Positions 6,313 to 10,335 of a stretch of DNA of 10,335 bases are shown here, piece after piece (within the stretch, counting starts at the first letter, position 1; each line of letters begins with the position of its first letter). The position numbers and the translations under genes are program-made. Under the pieces are notes generated by a model. It saw only the letters and a program-made list of their open reading frames with translations, ran no database searches and was not told the origin of the DNA. The stretch is from Patescibacteria group bacterium. GTDB lineage: Bacteria; Patescibacteriota; Doudnabacteria; UBA920; 2-01-FULL-50-11. The DNA is taken from contig JAMDAJ010000068.1 in assembly GCA_023485925.1 (NCBI GenBank), positions 1 through 10,335 of the forward strand, read 5' to 3'.

Positions 6313-6356
6313 CGCTCTAAAATTATTATTGAAAGGCCAAACATGAGTGTAACTAT

Positions 6357-6391
6357 AACCCCCTGACGTTTGATCGGTTTCTACCGGGGTT
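6357..6391 (-). other. Foldable element in the trpS leader
   Basis: Within the roughly 80-base transcribed leader, minus-strand AACCCC (6391-6386) can pair with GGGGTT (6362-6357). Inside it, CGGT-AGAA-ACCG (6386-6375) forms a small hairpin. There is no T-run, so it is not a terminator. It does not look like a T-box: there is no specifier stem or T-box sequence. It may be a translation control element or chance. Confidence 0.3.
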
Positions 6392-6400
6392 CATGGGGAT

Positions 6401-6430
6401 ATTATAACACTTCATGTCAGCGGTGGACAA
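6401..6430 (-). promoter_or_regulatory. trpS promoter
   Basis: On the minus strand, TTGTCC (6430-6425), 18 bases, then a perfect TATAAT (6406-6401). Its -35 overlaps the T-run of the RNase J terminator, so the two units are packed back to back. Confidence 0.65.
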
Positions 6431-6462
6431 AAAACGGCCCGGCGAGTAAGCTCTGGGCCGTT
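6428..6462 (-). terminator. RNase J terminator
   Basis: On the minus strand, AACGGCCC (6462-6455) and GGGCCGTT (6440-6433) form an 8-bp perfect stem, followed by a T-run (6434-6429). It lies just after the RNase J stop at 6475. Confidence 0.88.
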
Positions 6463-6474
6463 CTTATTTTTAGT

Positions 6475-8352
6475 TTACACTTCAATTATCACCGGGAGGA
6501 TCAGCGGTCGGCGTTCCGTGCGTTGAAATAGAAATTCTCCGATTTGATCGCGAACGCGGCCGCGAATATAGGCGAAATTCGGTTCCTGCGGCTTGTTGGT
6601 TTTTACCTCCACCACTTTGCGCACTTCGTGTTTGACTTCGCGCAGCAGGTCTTCCGATTCCTTCATGTAGACGAAACCGCGACTGATGATATCGGGGGTA
6701 TTAATAAGTTTTCCCGTCTTGCGGTCGATTTGCATGATGATTACGAACATGCCGTCCTCGCTCATCACCTTGCGGTCGCGCAATACCACTTCGCCCACGT
6801 CGCCGACGCCTAAACCATCGATGAAGACCAGTCCGGTCTTGATTTTTTTGTCGGAGATCTTAGCGGCACCGGCGGAAAGTTCCAGGATGTCGCCGTTATC
6901 GAGGATGAAAATATTCTTGTCCGGGACGCCCAAGTTCCTTGCCAGTTCGGCGTGCGCCACCAACATATGGTGTTCGCCGTGAATGGGCATGAAGTTTTTG
7001 GGTTTGACGAGCGAGATCATCATTTTGAGGTCTTCCTGTTTGGCATGGCCGGAGGTGTGGATGTCGAGGTTCTTGATATAAAGCACTCTCGCGCCTTGGC
7101 GCGTGAGGTTATTCATCACCCCCGCGACGGCCCGTTCGTTACCCGGAATGGGGGAAGCGGAGATGACCACCGTGTCGCCGGGTTTGACGGAAACCGTGCG
7201 GTGTTCGCCGCGCGCGATGCGGGCAAGACTCGCCGATTCCTCGCCCTGGCTGCCGGTGGAAAGAATGACCACCTTGCTGTCCGGAAGTTTCCGGGCGGCT
7301 TCGGCCCGCACAATAATCTTGGGCGGGATTTTCAGCATGCCCAAGGAGAAGGCAATTTCCACGGTGGTCACGATACTGCGGCCGGTGACGACGACTTTGC
7401 GGTCATATTTTTGGGCGGAGTTGATGACCTGCTGGATGCGGTTGATGAGCGTGGAAAAGGTGGCAAAGATGATGCGCCCTTCGGCGTCGCGGAAGACGCG
7501 GTCGATGGTTTCGCCCAGGTCTTTTTCGGAAAGGGAATAGCCCGGCACTTCGGCGTTGGTGGAATCTGACATCAAAAGCGATACGCCTTCACCGCCGAAT
7601 TTGGCAATTTTGTAGAATTCGCTGGGTTTGCCGTCCACCGGGGTGTGGTCGAATTTCCAGTCGGTAGCGTAGATGACGTGTCCGGCTGGGGTTTTGATGG
7701 AGAGCCCGATGGAATCGGGAATGTTGTGGTTTAGGCGGAAAAACCGGATGGTGAAAGCTCCCAGATTCAGTACCTGGTCGATGTTCACGCGGTTGATCTG
7801 GCTGCGGCCCAAGAGATGGAATTCGTCGAGTCGCCGTTCGATCAAAGCCGCGGTGAGCGGCATGGTAAAAATGGCGGGATCGCCGATTTTAGGCATGATG
7901 TAAGGCACCGCCCCAATGTGGTCCAAGTGGCCGTGGGTGACGATGACGCCGCGGATGCGGTGTTTGTTTTCCTGCAGGTATTTGGTGTCGGGGATAATAT
8001 AATCGACGCCCGGCATGTTTTCGTCAGGAAAGGCAAAACCCATATCGACGATAATGATGTCATCTTCGTATTCGAAGATGGTCATGTTTTCGCCGACCTC
8101 TTCCACGCCGCCCAAGGGGACGATTTTCATCGTGCTGGGGCGGGCGGTAAAGCCGGGTTTGTCTTTGGCGCCTGCAAAAAAAGTTTTTTGCGGGCGGTTT
8201 TGTGGGGAGGCGGACGGAATATACGGTTCGTCATTTCGACTAACGCGATGCTCGCGAGCCGAGCGGCGACTCGAAGGCCGCGGGGATCTTTTGCTGATCA
8301 TAGAGACTTTATGGTCTTGAGGTTTTGCGAAAAAGAAAAAAATCTTTTTCAC
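6475..8352 (-). CDS. rnj: Ribonuclease J
   Basis: A 625-residue metallo-beta-lactamase/beta-CASP ribonuclease that processes and degrades mRNA and rRNA by 5'-3' exo- and endonuclease action. Core motifs: HGHLDH at 140-145 (zinc ligands), LNHNIPDS with H209, YATDW with D231, MSDSTNAEVPG at 261-271, ASPIPGNE at 399-406, HTSGHAKQEDL at 432-442 and PIHGEH at 456-461. The C-terminal domain contains DIISRGFVYM. The conserved core begins near residue 74 (MKIVPLGGVEEVGENM). Residues 1-73 are a basic, low-complexity extension, common in this family in CPR and Actinobacteria, and about residues 13-41 are encoded by a palindromic repeat. The start used is GTG at 8352, with AAGGAG 12 bases upstream, which is rather far. 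ATG at Met18 or Met75 are alternatives. Met75 would give a core-only enzyme. Confidence 0.95.
   Translation of the reverse strand: MKKIFFFFAKPQDHKVSMISKRSPRPSSRRSAREHRVSRNDEPYIPSASPQNRPQKTFFAGAKDKPGFTARPSTMKIVPLGGVEEVGENMTIFEYEDDIIIVDMGFAFPDENMPGVDYIIPDTKYLQENKHRIRGVIVTHGHLDHIGAVPYIMPKIGDPAIFTMPLTAALIERRLDEFHLLGRSQINRVNIDQVLNLGAFTIRFFRLNHNIPDSIGLSIKTPAGHVIYATDWKFDHTPVDGKPSEFYKIAKFGGEGVSLLMSDSTNAEVPGYSLSEKDLGETIDRVFRDAEGRIIFATFSTLINRIQQVINSAQKYDRKVVVTGRSIVTTVEIAFSLGMLKIPPKIIVRAEAARKLPDSKVVILSTGSQGEESASLARIARGEHRTVSVKPGDTVVISASPIPGNERAVAGVMNNLTRQGARVLYIKNLDIHTSGHAKQEDLKMMISLVKPKNFMPIHGEHHMLVAHAELARNLGVPDKNIFILDNGDILELSAGAAKISDKKIKTGLVFIDGLGVGDVGEVVLRDRKVMSEDGMFVIIMQIDRKTGKLINTPDIISRGFVYMKESEDLLREVKHEVRKVVEVKTNKPQEPNFAYIRGRVRDQIGEFLFQRTERRPLILPVIIEV
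8229..8317. repeat. Palindromic repeat inside the RNase J coding region
   Basis: The + strand reads GTCATTTCGACTAACG at its left end, then GACTCGAAGG, GGGGATCTTTT and a short hairpin (GATCATA, seven bases, TATGGTC). The order GTCATTYCGA - GAGTCGARGA - ATCTTTT matches the intergenic element at 8559, with extra sequence inserted, including the palindrome GCTCGCGAGC. It is read in frame as about residues 13-41 of RNase J, giving a Ser/Arg-rich segment (KRSPRPSSRRSAREHR). Confidence 0.6.
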
Positions 8353-8427
8353 AAAATTCGGCAGCTCCTTTGGTCTGCCAGTCTCCTATTTGCCTCTGAT
8401 GAAGCAAGGGAGGTCAATGATAAAATT

Positions 8428-8456
8428 GTTATTGGTGTTCCGACAGGCGGTTCCAA
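8428..8456 (-). promoter_or_regulatory. Candidate RNase J promoter
   Basis: On the minus strand, TTGGAA (8456-8451), 17 bases, then AATAAC (8433-8428), each matching four of six consensus bases. The leader would be about 70 bases. This is the best candidate in the gap but weak. Confidence 0.3.
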
Positions 8457-8557
8457 GCAACCGGCCTGGTTTGCGGAACAATTAACAAATCGCAATCAGC
8501 AATTTACGCAAAAGAACTTGCGGATTAAAATCTGGTAATTGTAAGCTGACATTTTTC

Positions 8558-8639
8558 TGTCATTCCGAGCGGAGTCGAGGAATCTTTTTTTGGGCAGTTT
8601 TTTTGCCGAAAGATCCCTCCATTGCAGTCGGGATGACAC
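8558..8639. repeat. Long inverted-repeat element (GTCATTCCGA family)
   Basis: The left arm GTCATTCCGAGCGGAGTCGA, then GGAATCTTTT (8559-8588), pairs imperfectly with the right arm AAAGATCCCTCCATTGCAGT, then CGGGATGACA (8609-8638). The inner stem is GGCA/TGCC. The whole forms an 80-base hairpin typical of dispersed palindromic elements. It shares the GTCATTYCGA and ATCTTTT blocks with the repeat in RNase J about 240 bases away. Confidence 0.7.
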
Positions 8640-8734
8640 AAACTTCACTGTTGATTTGTGGTTTGGTTTCAAGCGGAATTTGGACCGGATAAGGTATATT
8701 AACATGGAATTAAAATCTTGTCAAACGCCCAGGA

Positions 8735-8762
8735 CTGACTGACGTTAGGGTTTTTGTAATAA
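8735..8762 (+). promoter_or_regulatory. Candidate pgpA promoter
   Basis: CTGACT (8735-8740), 16 bases, then TAATAA (8757-8762), with a TG just ahead of the -10. Weak but in the right place. Confidence 0.3.
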
Positions 8763-8780
8763 TGAACGGATTTTGCAGCC

Positions 8781-8787
8781 AAGGAGG
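8781..8787 (+). promoter_or_regulatory. pgpA ribosome binding site
   Basis: AAGGAGG lies six bases before the ATG at 8794. It fixes that ATG, and not the TTG at 8790 of the longer downstream frame, as the true start. This makes the frameshift in the gene clear. Confidence 0.8.
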
Positions 8788-8793
8788 ACTTGC

Positions 8794-9326
8794 ATGAAAT
8801 CAAAGATAGCAGTCGCCATTGCTACCTGGTTTGGCTCCGGCCTCATCCCGGCTATTCGCCTTCCGGGGTTCCCGAAGGAAATGGCCGGCACCTACGGCAG
8901 TTTGGCCGCTTTGCTGCTGTGCTGGGTAGTCGCCTTCCTCGACTAGTATTGCGTTCCGAACGGGAGTGCGCTCACCGCCGCGTTGCGTTCGTCTTCGTTC
9001 TCGGCATGTGGTGCGTTCCTCTCGCCGAAGTCGCGCTTGGGCCGCGTCGTGACTGGAAAGGCCGTGTTCGGACGCGCGACCAGAACCAGATTGTCATCGA
9101 CGAAGTATTGGGAATGCTGATTGTGCGCGCGCCCGTCACTTCTCCACGTCATGCCGCCGTGCTCTTCCCGGTGGCTTTTGGCCTGTTCCGGCTGTTCGAC
9201 ATCACGAAGCCATGGCCTATCAAGTTTTTCGACAGGAAGAAATCGGCATTCGGCGTGATGTGGGATGATGTCGTCGCCGGTTGCTATGCCGCATTCGGCG
9301 TCGGACTGTTTTCTCTCCTACTTTGA
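8794..9326 (+). pseudogene. pgpA: Phosphatidylglycerophosphatase A, broken by a -1 frameshift
   Basis: PgpA is a membrane enzyme that dephosphorylates phosphatidylglycerol phosphate to phosphatidylglycerol. The N-terminal 50 residues from the ATG at 8794 carry the family start (TWFGSGLIPAI, then AGTYGSLAALLLCWVV; the usual PGT reads AGT) and stop at TAG 8944-8946. The remainder is in the frame of 8790 and holds the catalytic part: FVFVLGMWCVPLAE, DQNQIVIDEVLGM, FRLFDITKPWPIKFFDR and GVMWDDVVAGCYAAF, all well conserved. Adding one base near 8925-8960 would restore a protein of about 177 residues, the normal length. No slippery heptamer or homopolymer is seen, so programmed shifting is unlikely; a base-calling error or true loss are the options. 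The downstream frame has only a TTG start at 8790 whose first 50 residues are not PgpA-like. Confidence 0.85.
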
Positions 9327-9328
9327 AT

Positions 9329-9352
9329 CCGATCTTTCGTGTCGGTTTTTTT
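9329..9352 (+). terminator. pgpA terminator
   Basis: CCGAT (9329-9333) pairs with GTCGG (9341-9345) around a seven-base loop, followed by seven T. It starts two bases after the stop codon. Confidence 0.75.
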
Positions 9353-9353
9353 A

Positions 9354-9380
9354 TTTTAAAAAACGCCCGGTTGGCGTTTT
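9354..9380 (-). terminator. Terminator after tRNA-Leu
   Basis: On the minus strand, AAAACGCC and GGCGTTTT form a perfect 8-bp stem (9380-9373 with 9367-9360) around a five-base loop, with T running on past the stem. It lies seven bases beyond the tRNA 3' end. Confidence 0.8.
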
Positions 9381-9386
9381 CAATAA

Positions 9387-9470
9387 TGGGCACGAGAGGA
9401 TTTGAACCTCCAAGGGATTGCTCCCACTAGCTCCTGAAGCTAGCGCGTATGCCAGTTCCGCCACGTGCCC
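9387..9470 (-). tRNA. tRNA-Leu (anticodon CAG)
   Basis: Minus strand, 84 bases. The acceptor arms GGGCACG/CGTGCCC pair perfectly, with discriminator A. The anticodon stem CTAGC/GCTAG encloses the loop TTCAGGA, so the anticodon CAG (+ strand 9434-9436) reads CTG. A long variable arm (GGGAGCAATCCC) marks a class II tRNA, and the T arm is GGAGG-TTCAAAT-CCTCT. The 3' CCA is not encoded: the bases after the discriminator read TTA. It begins 10 bases after the stop of the peptide-binding protein gene on the same strand, so it may be cotranscribed with it. Confidence 0.95.
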
Positions 9471-9480
9471 AGACCTTAAA

Positions 9481-10335
9481 TTATTGCCACTCTCGTTTGG
9501 TTTTGCTGTACCAACTCTCGATATCCAGGAATCGTTCGGCGGGGCTTGCGATGCTAGTTAAGTCGATGCCGTTCACGCGAGTAGAGACGCCATAGACGTA
9601 TAGCGAGTTGACGATAAATACGGCTGGTACGTCATTGGCCACCAGCTCCTGGAAGCGCTGGTAGCGCGGAATGCGATAGTTGGGGTCGGCATTGGTACGG
9701 GCCTCGAGCAGCAGCTGGTCCGCTTCCTTACTGGAGTACATGGCCAGGTTCAGCCCCGGATCTCGAGCTTGGGAGGAGTGCCAGTAGGGGTAAGGGTCGG
9801 GATCTGCTCCCACTGACTCGGCGAATAGCAAGGCTTCGTATGCTCGGGGGTGCAGGTAATTTTGTTGCAGTTCGCCCAAGGTCAAAATTTGCAGGTCGAC
9901 TTTGAAGCCGATGCTCTCCCATTGCTGCCGGAGCAGTTCGGCGGTCTGGACATTGGCCGGGAAATTATCGGTAGTGAGCGTGAATTCCAGTTTGGTCGAG
10001 CCGGATTTTCCGGTTTTGACCAGCACCGGGTCGGTGCCGGTTGCGGAAAAGCCGGAAGCAGCGAGCAATTTTTTGGCATTATCAAGATCGAAGAGGTTAG
10101 CTTTCTCAACGCCGGGGTTGTACCCTAGGCTTCCGGCGGGAATAGGTCCGTAGGCTGGGCGGGCGGCGCCGGCGTAGACCTGGTCGATGATAGTTTGCCG
10201 GTTCAAACTCTGCGCGAGCGCGGCGCGGACGTTCTTATCGGCCAGCACCGTCGATTTCGTGGGATTGAAGAAAACGGCTTGGTAGCGCGGCAGCGCAAGC
10301 GAGTAGAGGGAGATTTCGGACGAGACTTGCACGTA
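9481..10335 (-). CDS. ABC transporter peptide-binding protein (SBP_bac_5), C-terminal part
   Basis: An open frame of 284 codons plus stop that continues past the right edge, so the signal peptide or lipobox and N-terminal lobe are missing. Family 5 extracellular solute-binding proteins capture peptides or other small solutes for an ABC importer. Signatures: DKNVRAALAQSLNRQTIIDQVYAG, split as NVRAALAQSLNRQ and IIDQVYAG, then PAYGPIPAGSLGYNP, then DLDNAKKLLAASGF. These match the family's VRxAlxxAidRxxiv, GPixP and D-x-x-x-A-k-x-L-L-x-x-x-G-F pattern. The later region (LLRQQWESIGFKVDLQ and DPDPYPYWHSSQ) is also typical. The substrate cannot be assigned. The GTG near 10332 is internal, not the start. 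Confidence 0.92.
   Translation of the reverse strand, partial: YVQVSSEISLYSLALPRYQAVFFNPTKSTVLADKNVRAALAQSLNRQTIIDQVYAGAARPAYGPIPAGSLGYNPGVEKANLFDLDNAKKLLAASGFSATGTDPVLVKTGKSGSTKLEFTLTTDNFPANVQTAELLRQQWESIGFKVDLQILTLGELQQNYLHPRAYEALLFAESVGADPDPYPYWHSSQARDPGLNLAMYSSKEADQLLLEARTNADPNYRIPRYQRFQELVANDVPAVFIVNSLYVYGVSTRVNGIDLTSIASPAERFLDIESWYSKTKREWQ

Larger units (their letters stand above)
8353..8789. other. Intergenic gap between RNase J and pgpA
   Basis: This 437-base divergent gap holds the RNase J leader, the inverted repeat at 8558-8639, and the pgpA promoter and ribosome site. An open frame on the + strand through 8538 (ending NDKIVIGVPTGGSKQP and so on) looks protein-like in its last 40 codons. 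It has no usable start and is continuous with the antisense of RNase J, so I do not call a gene. I see no RNA gene here. Confidence 0.5.

Noticed and set aside
6313..6394. T-box riboswitch upstream of trpS
   Set aside because: The leader is only about 80 bases and has no T-box sequence, specifier loop or terminator.
6952..7569. Long + strand frame opposite RNase J
   Set aside because: A shadow of the RNase J coding strand, Gly/Asp/His-rich, without family features.
8418..8486. Short + strand frame of 22 codons (starting MIKLLLVF) after GGGAGG
   Set aside because: The ribosome-site match is good, but the peptide is tiny, unconserved to my eye and lies in the RNase J leader region. There is no promoter or terminator to support it.
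8341..8538. Protein-like + strand frame ending GVPTGGSKQP and so on
   Set aside because: It has no ATG, GTG or TTG start outside the antisense of RNase J and matches no family I know. It could be a gene remnant, but the evidence is too thin.
8496..8705. 69-codon minus-strand frame across the inverted repeat
   Set aside because: Its composition is the repeat translated. It has no ribosome site and sits in noncoding sequence.

Overview
The window looks like a chromosomal stretch from an uncultivated bacterium, most likely a member of the Candidate Phyla Radiation (Patescibacteria). This is inferred from gene content and sequence style: a compact housekeeping set, an RNase J with a long basic N-terminal extension, a PMM/PGM opening with a KAYDIRG motif, a tRNA without encoded CCA, several starts without a Shine-Dalgarno sequence, and GTCATTCCGA-type palindromic repeats. 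No marker gene settles the phylum. No CRISPR array, transposase, integrase or phage module is visible.

Left part (1-2580). A repeat- and hairpin-rich leader is followed by a small GC-rich secreted protein with a TonB C-terminal-like domain, then an orphan 100-residue protein with its own promoter and terminator. The leftward GTPase/ATPase gene ychF comes next. Its promoter region is shared back to back with a second orphan gene of 103 residues.

Middle (2581-6470). A rightward pair encodes a phosphomannomutase/phosphoglucomutase and, one base later, an ECF-like sigma factor. The sigma gene is split by a one-base excess in a run of eight T. A bidirectional terminator separates this pair from a leftward trpS operon, which carries an unrecognised 216-residue gene 21 bases downstream of trpS. 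The trpS leader can fold.

Right part (6471-10335). Leftward RNase J carries a repeat-derived segment inside its N-terminal coding region. A roughly 440-base gap holds a long inverted repeat of the same family. Then comes a phosphatidylglycerophosphatase A gene (pgpA) broken by a -1 frameshift, a tRNA-Leu(CAG) on the minus strand, and the C-terminal part of an ABC peptide-binding protein that runs off the right edge.

The genes cover translation and RNA metabolism (ychF, trpS, RNase J, tRNA-Leu), envelope precursor and lipid synthesis (PMM/PGM, PgpA), transcription control (sigma) and peptide uptake (SBP). I do not see a convincing new multi-gene system. The most notable points are the repeat translated into RNase J, the homopolymer-split sigma factor, the stand-alone TonB_C protein in a probable CPR genome, and a 16-base start-site motif shared by two places at the left end.
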